From Clostridia bacterium (GTDB lineage Bacteria > Bacillota > Clostridia > Christensenellales > Borkfalkiaceae): 64,000 bases of DNA. The translations under genes and the position numbers were made by a program. Location of the stretch: the NCBI GenBank assembly GCA_017466825.1, contig JAFTTJ010000016.1, forward strand, positions 62,001 through 126,000, given 5' to 3'. Position 1 is the stretch's first letter. Every line of letters begins with the position of its first letter. Under the pieces are notes generated by a model. The model did not search any database. It was not told the DNA's origin and was given only the letters and a program-made list of their open reading frames with translations. This document shows, one piece after another, positions 1-7,791 of the stretch.

Positions 1-1265
1 AAGTAAAAAATATCGGTAGTATTTTATGCGGACTTGGTATTATCTTTATAGGTCTTGACCTTATGAGCGGTGCTTTTGACGAAACGACCGCCGGCGGACT
101 TGCTTTAAGAGATTTCTTTAAAGATTTGTTTGCAGTAGTAGATTTTCCCTTGCTACTCATATTGATCGGCGCGGTGTTTACGGGGCTTATTCAGTCGTCG
201 TCAGCCGCAGCGGGTATAGTTATTATAATGGTAGGTCAGCAAGCCCTTTCGGTAGGCGACGCCTTGTTTATAGTTTTAGGCTCTAATATCGGAACTTGCG
301 TAACCGCGTTGCTCGCAAGTATCGGCACGGGTGAAAACGCCCGCCGAGCAGCCTTAATTCACCTTACTTTCAACGTAATCGGCACGGCGATTTTCACAAT
401 TATTTTATGGCCGCTTTCTTCCGTAGTAGTAGGTTTACTTGGCTCGTTTGGCTTGTCTACCGAAATGCAAGTTGCGTGGTTCCACGTAATTTTCAACGTA
501 ACGACTACTATAATCCTTCTTCCGTTTATCAAATATCTGGTTGCGTTTGCCGAAAAAGTTATTAAAGATAAGCCTAGTGAAGAAGAAATTAAGTTTAAAT
601 ACGTCGACGATAGACTTTTAAAAACCCCTGCAGTCGCTTTGATGCAGGTTAAAAAAGAAGTCGAATATATGGCGGAACTTTGTAAAGTTAATCTTGAAAC
701 TTCGCTCGACGGCATTTTTACGGGCAACGAAGGTCTTGGCGAACAAATCTATGCGAAAGAGAAGATTATCGACTTTACCAACCACTCTCTTACTAAATAT
801 CTTATAAGACTTTCGGCTCATTTAGGCGAAACGGACGAAAAAACTGTCGGCTCGTATTTCCACGTATTAAACGACTTAGAAAGGGTTGGCGACCACGCCG
901 AAAACTTCTTTGAAATAGGCGTTCAAATGAAAAAAGCAGGTATGAGTTTTTCGGATAGCGCAAAAGCCGAACTCGGCGAAATGTATTCTAAAATATTTGA
1001 AATGTTCGCTATTGCAACGGACGTTTTCGACAATTTAAACACGGAAAGACTCGTTGAACTTACTGCTAAGGAAAACGAAGTCGACGCTCTAAAGAAAAAA
1101 CTTGAAACGGCGCACGTACAAAGGCTTTCAAAGGGCGATTGCTCAATGGATCACAGCCCCTATTTCTTCTCGGCAGTAGCCGGTCTTGAAAGGGTTGCCG
1201 ACCACTTGGTAAACGTGGGGTATAGTGTTTTGAACCCGACGGGAAGCCAATCTAAAGGCGTATAA
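1..1265 (+). CDS. Na/Pi-cotransporter family protein with C-terminal PhoU-like domain (5' end outside window)
   Basis: The reading frame is open from base 3 of the window to the stop at 1265, so this is the 3' part of a longer gene and the first internal ATG (63) is not its start. It matches the complete gene at 2190 codon for codon in layout, so roughly 140 N-terminal residues are missing. Visible parts are the second NptA-type membrane repeat with the QSSSAA motif, further hydrophobic helices, and a C-terminal PhoU-like helical region containing FHVLNDLERVGDHAENF and FSAVAGLERVADH. The family moves phosphate with sodium; the PhoU-like part is thought to regulate. It ends in GSQSKGV, almost the same as its neighbour (GSQSKSV), which indicates tandem duplication. 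Substrate specificity is inferred from the family. Confidence 0.9.
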   Translation, partial: VKNIGSILCGLGIIFIGLDLMSGAFDETTAGGLALRDFFKDLFAVVDFPLLLILIGAVFTGLIQSSSAAAGIVIIMVGQQALSVGDALFIVLGSNIGTCVTALLASIGTGENARRAALIHLTFNVIGTAIFTIILWPLSSVVVGLLGSFGLSTEMQVAWFHVIFNVTTTIILLPFIKYLVAFAEKVIKDKPSEEEIKFKYVDDRLLKTPAVALMQVKKEVEYMAELCKVNLETSLDGIFTGNEGLGEQIYAKEKIIDFTNHSLTKYLIRLSAHLGETDEKTVGSYFHVLNDLERVGDHAENFFEIGVQMKKAGMSFSDSAKAELGEMYSKIFEMFAIATDVFDNLNTERLVELTAKENEVDALKKKLETAHVQRLSKGDCSMDHSPYFFSAVAGLERVADHLVNVGYSVLNPTGSQSKGV

Positions 1266-1267
1266 AC

Positions 1268-1361
1268 TGCGCAATACTACGTTTCTGTTTTAAAGTCTAA
1301 ACCCCGATGACCAAAAAGGTCTATCGTGTCTTATCCTTTAAAACGAGCCTTGTCTTGCTTG
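1268..1361. repeat. Structured intergenic repeat, copy A
   Basis: Begins with a segment resembling CGCAATAC-N-GCGTTTCT, then an outer stem 1287-1295 (GTTTTAAAG) pairing with 1336-1344 (CTTTAAAAC). An inner hairpin is CGAT-GACC (1305-1312), loop AAAAA, GGTC (1318-1321), bulged T, ATCG. A tail gagccttgtcttgcttg (1345-1361) follows. Copies at 3835, 11455 and 11577 keep the inner pairing with different bases. Confidence 0.7.
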
Positions 1362-1396
1362 TTTCTACCCCTTTAGAACCTAAAGACGAATAAACT

Positions 1397-1440
1397 ACGC
1401 AATACTGCGTTTCTGTTTTATTGTCAAGACTTCGGTGACC
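1397..1440. repeat. Structured intergenic repeat, truncated copy
   Basis: This matches the left half of the copy at 11455 almost base for base, from CGCAATAC through GTTTTATTG to GGTGACC. It stops abruptly at 1440, where unrelated sequence of the 162-bp tandem repeat begins. The break falls in the middle of the inner hairpin, so this copy cannot fold like the others. Confidence 0.6.
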
Positions 1441-1448
1441 GCGTCGCA

Positions 1449-1772
1449 AATCGGCTTTTTGTCAGCCAACCGCAAAATGCGGTTAGCAAGACTTTATAGC
1501 CGTTTGCTCCTTTTCCCAAAAACTCTTTTGCAAAGCAAAATTATTTTCGGGATATATGTTAAAGCATACCGTAGGGGATTGCTTCTCCCGTCAAACCAAG
1601 GTTTGCTTTTAATCGGCTTTTTGTCAGCCAACCGCAAAATGCGGTTAGCAAGACTTTATAGCCGTTTGCTCCTTTTCCCAAAAATTCTTTTGCAAAGCAA
1701 AATTATTTTCGGGATAGATATTAAAGCATTCCGAAGGGGATTGCTTCTCCTGTCAAACTAAGAGTTGTTTTA
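1449..1772. repeat. 162-bp tandem duplication, two copies
   Basis: Copy 1 (1449-1610) and copy 2 (1611-1772) are nearly identical with period 162. Each holds two short palindromes, ACCGCAAAATGCGGT and TTTTGCAAAGCAAAA, and a GGGG-ATTGCTT-CTCCC arm pair. Because 162 is divisible by three, an open frame runs through both copies, but it has no ribosome binding site and no recognisable protein. No gene is supported in 1266-2189. Confidence 0.8.
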
Positions 1773-1821
1773 AACGACTTTTTATAAACAGCGAGAATAT
1801 AAAGGATGCAACGTCACGTTG

Positions 1822-1866
1822 CCGTAGGGGAGGGGCTTGCTCCTCCCGTCAAACCAAGGTTTGCTT
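1822..1866. repeat. REP-like palindrome (CCGTAGGGG family)
   Basis: CCGTAGGGG is followed by the hairpin GGAGGGGCTTGCTCCTCC and GTCAAACCAAGGTTTGC. Related copies lie inside the tandem repeat (1569-1608, 1731-1762), and a reversed relative with a GGGCGG/CCGCCC stem is at 3919-3945. It resembles the short REP-like palindromes scattered in many bacterial genomes; no associated transposase is present in the window. Confidence 0.5.
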
Positions 1867-2006
1867 TTTTTCGCTCACGCTCAAAGGGGCGGTAAAAAAC
1901 AAGGTTTTGCAAGTCGCGTTGTTCGTAAGGAGAAAAAGTTTTTTATAAGCAATAAATTGCCCTATAAGTCGATTATTCAATGGTTTTTATAAAATTAGCA
2001 AGATTA

Positions 2007-2043
2007 AAGAGTATGCGAAAAATTGCGCGCATACTCTTTTTTT
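2007..2043 (+). terminator. Rho-independent terminator in the gap between the two npt genes
   Basis: AAAGAGTATGCG pairs with CGCATACTCTTT across a short loop and is followed by a run of seven T. It lies between the repeat-rich stretch and the promoter of the second npt gene. Confidence 0.75.
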
Positions 2044-2087
2044 GATAAAAAATATATCGCCAAGGATATAAAATCTAGTATAATTGC

Positions 2088-2117
2088 TTGACTTTTGCGG
2101 CTCAAATATTTTATTCT
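2088..2117 (+). promoter_or_regulatory. Candidate sigma-A promoter of the second npt gene
   Basis: TTGACT at 2088-2093 and TATTCT at 2112-2117 are separated by 18 bp, about 70 bp ahead of the start codon at 2190. A TAAGGAGAAAA ribosome binding site precedes the ATG. Confidence 0.5.
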
Positions 2118-2189
2118 TATATTGTAAACTTTTTGTAAAGTTTAAATATACTTTAGTAAAAACCTTACTATTTAAGGAGAAAAAACTGT

Positions 2190-3830
2190 ATGCTTATTAG
2201 TATTTTGATGCTCTTGACGGGTGTCGGCGTGTTCATTGCAGGTATGAACATGATGAGTAGCGGTCTTGAAAAAAGCGCGGGTAGCGGAATGAAAACCTTG
2301 CTCGGTACTATTTCAAACAACCGTTTTGCAGGCGTCGGCACGGGTATTGCGGCAACCGCTATTATCCAATCGTCTTCGGCTACCAGCGTTATCGTAATAG
2401 GTTTCGTAAACGCAGGTATTATGACTCTCGCTCAAGCAACGTCAATCATTATGGGCGCAAACGTCGGAACAACCGTAACGGGCGCGTTAGTTGCCCTATC
2501 GGGTTCTAGTTTCGATATCGACGTGTTTATGATGTGCCTTGCCTTTATTGGCGTTATGATGGGCTTTATCAAAAACGAAAAAGTTAAAAATATCGGTAGC
2601 ATTTTATGCGGACTCGGCGTACTTTTCGTAGGTCTTGACCTTATGAGTTCGGCGCTCGCAGGTACTGAAATTAAGGACTTTTTCGAAGGATTATTCGCCG
2701 TAATCGAATTTCCTATTCTTTTAATTATCTTAGGCGTTGTGTTTACGGCGCTTGTTCAATCGTCGTCAGCCGCAACGGGTATCGTTATCGTCATGGTAGG
2801 ACAAGCCGTTTTAGGCGTCAACAACGCTATTTATATCGTTCTCGGCGCAACTATCGGTACTTGTATAACGTCAACCCTTGCAAGTTTAGGCGCAAGCGTA
2901 AACGCAAGGCGTACTGCGTTTATCCACCTTATAATAAACGTCGTCGGTACGATAATTTTTACGGCTATCATTTGGCCTTTGCAAGACGTTATCGTTCATT
3001 GGCTTTCGGGCATACAAGACCCAATGTGGCAAATAACTATTTTCCATATCGTGTATAAAGTGTTGCTTACAATCGTCTTATTGCCTTTTGTAAAACAACT
3101 CGTTGCGCTTGCTGAATGGGCTATCAAAGACAAACCCGCAAAGGAAGAATTAAAGAAACTCAAATACGTCGACGAAAGACTTTTAAAGTCGCCAACCGTC
3201 GCGCTCATGCAGGTTAAAAAAGAAGTTGAATATATGGCAAACCTTGCTAAACTCAACCTTGAACGCTCGCAAGAAGGCATGACTACGGGTAACGAAAAAC
3301 TCGGCGACGAAATCTACGCAAGGGAAAAGGATATCAACTTTACCAACAACGCAGTTACTAAATACTTAATCAAACTTTCCCCCCTTGTTGACGAATCGGC
3401 GGAAAAGGTTATCGGTTCGTATTTCCACGTATTAAACGACTTAGAGCGTATCGGCGACCACGCCGAAAACTTCTATGAAATAGGCGTGCAAATGAAAAAT
3501 GCAAACATGGCTTTTTCGGATGCGGCAAAAGCCGAACTTAACGAAATGTATCAAAAAGTATTTGAAATGTTTAAAATCGCAGTCGATGCTTTCGATAATT
3601 TGAGTACCGAGCACCTTGCCGAACTCACCGCTAAGGAAAACGAAGTCGACGCTCTTAAGAAAAAACTTAATTCAGCGCACGTACAACGTCTTGCAAACGG
3701 CGATTGTTCAATGGATCACAGCCCCTATTTCTTCTCGGCGGTAGCCGGTCTTGAAAGGGTTGCCGACCACTTGGTAAACGTGGGGTATAGTATTTTGAAC
3801 CCGACGGGAAGTCAATCTAAAAGCGTATAA
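2190..3830 (+). CDS. Na/Pi-cotransporter family protein with PhoU-like domain
   Basis: This complete 546-residue protein is an integral membrane phosphate:sodium symporter of the NptA/PF02690 type. Two inverted membrane repeats are visible, each with a QSSS signature (IIQSSSATS near residue 65 and LVQSSSAAT near 190). A C-terminal PhoU-like helical bundle spans about residues 330-540, with RIGDHAENF and RVADHLVNVG. The start is fixed by TAAGGAGAAAA eight bases upstream of the ATG. It is a paralogue of the truncated gene at 1-1265. Having its own promoter and an upstream terminator suggests it is transcribed independently. Phosphate is the family substrate; other anions are possible. Confidence 0.92.
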   Translation: MLISILMLLTGVGVFIAGMNMMSSGLEKSAGSGMKTLLGTISNNRFAGVGTGIAATAIIQSSSATSVIVIGFVNAGIMTLAQATSIIMGANVGTTVTGALVALSGSSFDIDVFMMCLAFIGVMMGFIKNEKVKNIGSILCGLGVLFVGLDLMSSALAGTEIKDFFEGLFAVIEFPILLIILGVVFTALVQSSSAATGIVIVMVGQAVLGVNNAIYIVLGATIGTCITSTLASLGASVNARRTAFIHLIINVVGTIIFTAIIWPLQDVIVHWLSGIQDPMWQITIFHIVYKVLLTIVLLPFVKQLVALAEWAIKDKPAKEELKKLKYVDERLLKSPTVALMQVKKEVEYMANLAKLNLERSQEGMTTGNEKLGDEIYAREKDINFTNNAVTKYLIKLSPLVDESAEKVIGSYFHVLNDLERIGDHAENFYEIGVQMKNANMAFSDAAKAELNEMYQKVFEMFKIAVDAFDNLSTEHLAELTAKENEVDALKKKLNSAHVQRLANGDCSMDHSPYFFSAVAGLERVADHLVNVGYSILNPTGSQSKSV

Positions 3831-3834
3831 ACGG

Positions 3835-3905
3835 CGCAATACTACATTTTTAAAGCGATAGCAATCACAATGACTAGCAGGGTCTATTGTGTCCGCTATC
3901 ACTTT
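3835..3905. repeat. Structured intergenic repeat, copy D
   Basis: The outer stem 3852-3862 (AAAGCGATAGC) pairs with 3895-3905 (GCTATCACTTT) with one mismatch. The inner stem CACAAT-GAC (3866-3874) pairs with GGTC-T-ATTGTG (3881-3891). The stem bases differ from the other copies while the GAC...GGTC-T core is kept. Confidence 0.6.
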
Positions 3906-3918
3906 ACGAAAACCTTAT

Positions 3919-3945
3919 TGGGCGGAGTTTAGCCCCGCCCCTACG
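3919..3945. repeat. REP-like palindrome, reversed copy
   Basis: GGGCGGAGTTTAGCCCCGCCC followed by CTACG is the reverse complement of the CGTAGGGG-type element seen at 1822. The arms can form a GC-rich hairpin. Confidence 0.45.
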
Positions 3946-3965
3946 AAATCTTATCAATATAATCT

Positions 3966-3996
3966 AAAAACCGCAAACAAAAGTTTGCGGTTTTTT
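3966..3996 (+). terminator. Terminator after the second npt gene
   Basis: AAACCGCAAAC, loop AAAA, GTTTGCGGTTT followed by T residues. The flanking A run upstream means it could also work for spoIIE on the other strand. Confidence 0.85.
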
Positions 3997-4040
3997 ACGC
4001 CCAAAAAAGTTTTAGTTCAAAAGGTTTTGAGCACAAAATG

Positions 4041-6293
4041 CTAACGCTTAAAAATTCTTATGCAAAAAGCCGTCATATCGTCCTTTGGCAGACCTTCGTC
4101 TAGCATAATTGCCCGTTCAACGAGCCTATCGGCAAGCGTTTGGGGGTTTAAAGCCTTTTGTAAAGACAAAAACTCAACCAAGTCGGAAGAAGATCCAAAA
4201 GCGTCGCTTACTCCGTCGCTAACCAAAACTATAACGTCGCCGTGACTTAAAGTCGCCTTGCAAACGGTGGGGTTCATTTCGTCCAAAATGCCGAGTGGCA
4301 ACGAGCCCCCTTCAATAATTTTAACCCTATCTTTAGTAAGTATAAACGAATAAGGCGAGCCGATTTTAATAAAGTCGACGGAGCAGTCGTTAAGGTTGAC
4401 TGCGCAAACGTCCATTGCTGTAAAATTATCCTCCCCCGTAACGGTCAAAAGTTTGTTTACGATAGGCAAAACTACGTTTGAGTTAAGCCCCGCCCTATAT
4501 AGCGTTTCAACTAGCGAAATTGCGCTAGAAGACGTTTCTTCCGCCTTTTCGCCGCTTCCCATGCCGTCGCTTAAAACGGCTAAAAACTTACTCTCGTTAA
4601 TTTTGAAAATAGAGTGCGTATCCCCGCTTTTCACGCTGCCGTCTTTTATCCGCCCTGCAATTCCGAACACGGCGTCGTAGTCGGCTCTACGGGTAATTTT
4701 TAAAGCGGAAAGATTTTCCGATATGCGCGAATTGTCGCTAATAATCGACTTATAGCCCACTATTTCGTCGATAGCCTTTAAAAGAAGTGGGCTTTTTACG
4801 CTCTTATGGTCTAAAATAACGACTATCTCTTCGTTTTCGCCGTCTGTAAAAACTGAAACTTCTTTTACGCCTATTCCGTACTTTGCAAAGTTTTTAATCA
4901 GGCGTTCTTCGCTCGCAAGATCAACGTCTAACTGCTTTGAAAAACTGACGCCAAGATGTTTAACGGCTGTTGCTATGCCCGTGGTTTGATTAGACATAAG
5001 GTCACGGCAACGGTTTAAAGAATTTTGCTTTTCAACCCCCGAAAGGTAGGCGGAAATACGTTTTATAACTAGGTCTACCACCGTTTCGGCTTTATGGCAC
5101 TTATCTGAAAAACTCTTTGGCAAATCAACGAAATTTAGTCCCCCTTTCGACAAGCCGAAAAAGACGATTTTAGCAAGGTCGTCTACGTGGTTTACGGTTT
5201 GCTTTTTACAAAGCGGGTAGCGCTTGCAATTAGAGCAGATTTTCTCTTCAATTTCGCTTGCGATAGACTCCGACGCCGACTGCTTGGTTTGGGGCGGTGT
5301 TTTTAAATTTTCAAGCGAGCGAGCCATTTCGTCGAAAACCGCCGACATCTCGAAAAGTTTGCCCGAAATCTCGTTTCTGTGGGCGTTTATCGAATACCTA
5401 CTTGTATTATCCGCGCGGTGAATTTTAAGTTCTTTTTTCCATTTGCTTACTAGTTTTTCCGAAAAGAACAAATATATTATAAAAACTACGCCAAGGCAAA
5501 CGGGTGTAAACGCCGTTTCGTCCCCTAAAAAGTTTGTAAAAAGGTAAAAGACAGCCGTTAGCACGGCGCAGTAAAGGGCGGTTAATAGTCTAGAATAATT
5601 GCTTGCAAGTATTATGCCTAACGCGTATACCGATAAAAAGCCGAGCGGTAAAAAATCTAGCCTAAAAAGCGCCAGCGGAATAGCCGAGATAACCCCTATT
5701 AAAAGAGGGGTTGCGCCCCCTATGAGTAGGGCGGAAAACAAGGTTAAAAATAACGCTATTGATAGGTAAAAGCCTTCGCCGAAGGCGATTATCGCCCCAT
5801 AAGCGCAAAAAATACAGGTGAAAACCGCGCATGAAAACTCGTCTGCGCCGAGCCTAAATTTTAAGCCCTTTACAAGCAAGACTCTCGCCCCCTTAGTCAT
5901 TATAAACGACGAGAGAATTATCACCGCCGATATTATGAGTTTTAGGGGTAGGACTTTGGGGTGAAATACGCAGTAAGGGGTTAGCGCTATTGCCGAAAAA
6001 GCAACTATCTCGAAAGACGGTTTTTTGTTTTTGCCACCGTATATTGCAAAGATTAGCGCAATCGCAAATCCTGCAAAAAGTGAGCAGGCAATTATTATCC
6101 AGTCAAATGAAAATATAAACGAAATGCCGTACAGTAAAAAGGACGGCAGGGGCGCTAGTCCTACGTAAAGATTTGCGATTAATAGCGCAAGGGCAAAGGG
6201 TGAAAACTCTCGGTCTAGCAAGGTCAAAAATAGATACCCGAAAAAACTTACGGCGTACGCAATCGATTTTTTAAAATTGAAAGGTTTTTTCAT
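4041..6293 (-). CDS. spoIIE: Stage II sporulation protein E, SpoIIE phosphatase
   Basis: This 750-residue protein has about ten hydrophobic segments in residues 10-290, a linker region with a Cys-containing stretch, and a C-terminal PPM/PP2C-type Ser phosphatase domain. The phosphatase shows LSDGMGSGEKA (metal-binding Asp near residue 575), the FTAMDVCAVNL strand and VLVSDGVSDAF. In endospore formers SpoIIE sits at the asymmetric septum and dephosphorylates SpoIIAA, which frees sigma-F in the forespore. It is somewhat shorter than the ~820-residue Bacillus protein. A TATAAT on the minus strand (6323-6328) and a 0A-like heptamer with one mismatch (TGTAGAA, 6371-6377) lie upstream, consistent with Spo0A control, but this is inference. 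Confidence 0.95.
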   Translation of the reverse strand: MKKPFNFKKSIAYAVSFFGYLFLTLLDREFSPFALALLIANLYVGLAPLPSFLLYGISFIFSFDWIIIACSLFAGFAIALIFAIYGGKNKKPSFEIVAFSAIALTPYCVFHPKVLPLKLIISAVIILSSFIMTKGARVLLVKGLKFRLGADEFSCAVFTCIFCAYGAIIAFGEGFYLSIALFLTLFSALLIGGATPLLIGVISAIPLALFRLDFLPLGFLSVYALGIILASNYSRLLTALYCAVLTAVFYLFTNFLGDETAFTPVCLGVVFIIYLFFSEKLVSKWKKELKIHRADNTSRYSINAHRNEISGKLFEMSAVFDEMARSLENLKTPPQTKQSASESIASEIEEKICSNCKRYPLCKKQTVNHVDDLAKIVFFGLSKGGLNFVDLPKSFSDKCHKAETVVDLVIKRISAYLSGVEKQNSLNRCRDLMSNQTTGIATAVKHLGVSFSKQLDVDLASEERLIKNFAKYGIGVKEVSVFTDGENEEIVVILDHKSVKSPLLLKAIDEIVGYKSIISDNSRISENLSALKITRRADYDAVFGIAGRIKDGSVKSGDTHSIFKINESKFLAVLSDGMGSGEKAEETSSSAISLVETLYRAGLNSNVVLPIVNKLLTVTGEDNFTAMDVCAVNLNDCSVDFIKIGSPYSFILTKDRVKIIEGGSLPLGILDEMNPTVCKATLSHGDVIVLVSDGVSDAFGSSSDLVEFLSLQKALNPQTLADRLVERAIMLDEGLPKDDMTAFCIRIFKR

Positions 6294-6409
6294 ATTATCT
6301 CCGCTTGGGCTTGGTAAACCTTATTATATAATTTACCGCCGAACGAAAAATAGGATTTTAAGCCGTAGTTTGTAGAATAATGGATATTTTAACGGTAGGA
6401 AGAGTTTTT

Positions 6410-6443
6410 AAAAGAAAACCCCGTACTTTTTTCAAGTACGGGG
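6410..6443 (-). terminator. Terminator after galK
   Basis: CCCCGTACTT and AAGTACGGGG form a 10-bp stem (6419-6428 with 6434-6443). On the minus strand it is followed by a T-rich run (the plus-strand A run 6410-6418). Confidence 0.85.
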
Positions 6444-6459
6444 TGTATTTATAGTTGGG

Positions 6460-7674
6460 TTAAACCATGCGCGCCGTACCTAACGGGCGTACGTGGGCGG
6501 TGAAAACGTTTTCTTCACCAAAGGTCTTTGCCATAGTTTTTACGTAATTTTCCTTTTCTTCTTCGCTTACTATGGCAAGAATCGAGCCTGCAAAACCACC
6601 GCCGTGGACTCTCACAGCGCCGTCTTTTATAATACTTCTTGAAAGTTCTATTCCAAGTACCACGGGTTGGCTAACTTCGGCAGGGACGGAGCAGTTTTGG
6701 AGTCTTATAAGGCTTGAAAGACCCGATTCGTTTACGGCGGATAAAAAGCCTTTTACGTCGCCGTTTTTAAGACTTAAACAAGCCTTTTCAACGCGCTCGT
6801 TTTCCTGATAGTAGTGCAATGCGCGTAAAATAGCCCTGTCGCTAACCTTGCTTTTAAGCGACGCGATACCGTCGAAAAACTTTTGATAATCGACTTCGCG
6901 AAGGACTTTTTTGCCAAAAGCGTTTGCAACGGCTTCCATTTCTGACCTTATCGCGGCGTAGTGAGCGGTCAAAGTTGCGTGGTCGCCACCCGTGTTGGTA
7001 ATTACTAGCGCGTAGCCTTTTGGCATTGAAAATTTTTCTATCGTAGGGCTAGTCGGATTTTTAAAATCGAGTTTACAAAGCGAGCCGATTGCAATTCCGC
7101 TTTGGTCGAGAAGCCCGCAAGGTTTACCGAAATAAACGTTTTCAGAATACTGCGAAATAACCGCTTTATCAATCGCCGTGAGTTTGTCGTCTAAATAAAG
7201 TTCGTTAAAGATTTCGGCAATAAGCACTTCAAACGCCGCCGACGACGAAACGCCTGCCCCTTTAAAAACGTTGCTCGTAAGATACGCCGTAAAACCGCCT
7301 ATTTTAAAACCGCGGTTTTTAATGCTCTCGGCAACCCCTTTTGCAAGAGCGGTGGACGTTCCTTTTTCGCTTTGCACGGCAACCGTTTCGCTCAACTTTA
7401 TCTTAATGGGGTTGTAGCCTTTAGAGCAAATTTTAACCACGTCGTCGTCACGCTTTTTAACGGCGGCTAAAATGTCGCACGAAATAGCCGAAACCAACAC
7501 TTTTCCGTGGTTGTGGTCGGTGTGGTTGCCGAGTATTTCCGCGCGCCCGGGCGACGAAAACAAGTAATCGGCTTCAGCGCCTTCGTTGGTCTTAAAAGCG
7601 ACTAAAATATCGTTTAATCTGTTTTTTAAGGCTTCTACGTCAAAGCCTTCTCCGTAATAATTAGTAAAATTCAT
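6460..7674 (-). CDS. galK: Galactokinase
   Basis: A GHMP-family sugar kinase of 404 residues that phosphorylates galactose at C1 (Leloir pathway, cytosol). The galactokinase signature PGRAEILGNHTDHNHG is near residue 42, the ATP-binding GAGVSSSAAFE near residue 139, and the C-terminal GHMP motif VHGGGFAGSILA near residue 350. The protein fits the usual family length. ATG is preceded by TTTAAGGAGATGCT. No galT or galE is nearby; it has its own terminator and probably its own promoter in the 80-bp gap shared with the divergent metalloprotease gene. A GH4 glycosidase at 48408 could supply galactose, but that link is a guess. Confidence 0.93.
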   Translation of the reverse strand: MNFTNYYGEGFDVEALKNRLNDILVAFKTNEGAEADYLFSSPGRAEILGNHTDHNHGKVLVSAISCDILAAVKKRDDDVVKICSKGYNPIKIKLSETVAVQSEKGTSTALAKGVAESIKNRGFKIGGFTAYLTSNVFKGAGVSSSAAFEVLIAEIFNELYLDDKLTAIDKAVISQYSENVYFGKPCGLLDQSGIAIGSLCKLDFKNPTSPTIEKFSMPKGYALVITNTGGDHATLTAHYAAIRSEMEAVANAFGKKVLREVDYQKFFDGIASLKSKVSDRAILRALHYYQENERVEKACLSLKNGDVKGFLSAVNESGLSSLIRLQNCSVPAEVSQPVVLGIELSRSIIKDGAVRVHGGGFAGSILAIVSEEEKENYVKTMAKTFGEENVFTAHVRPLGTARMV

Positions 7675-7755
7675 AGCATCTCCTTAAATTATAATTATAT
7701 TATACAAATTAAAATTGAAAATATCAAGTTTTTATCGAAATTTAACGGCTTATTA

Positions 7756-7784
7756 TTGTTATTTATTAAAAAATGTGTTAAAAT
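7756..7784 (+). promoter_or_regulatory. Candidate promoter of the M6-type protease gene
   Basis: TTGTTA (7756-7761), a 17-bp spacer and TAAAAT (7779-7784). If real, transcription would start close to the ATG at 7792 and the message would be nearly leaderless; the only Shine-Dalgarno-like bases (TAAGG) end just two or three bases before that ATG. Confidence 0.35.
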
Positions 7785-7791
7785 TAAGGCT

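Noticed and set aside
1435..1761. 108-residue ORF across the 162-bp tandem repeats
   Set aside because: It exists only because the repeat length is a multiple of three. There is no ribosome binding site, the translation repeats itself, and the same DNA is made of palindromes typical of non-coding repeats.
4751..4770. Copy of the recurring 15-mer inside spoIIE
   Set aside because: Here it encodes ordinary residues (GYKSIIS) in a conserved gene and is not an intergenic element; kept only as a warning about chance occurrence.
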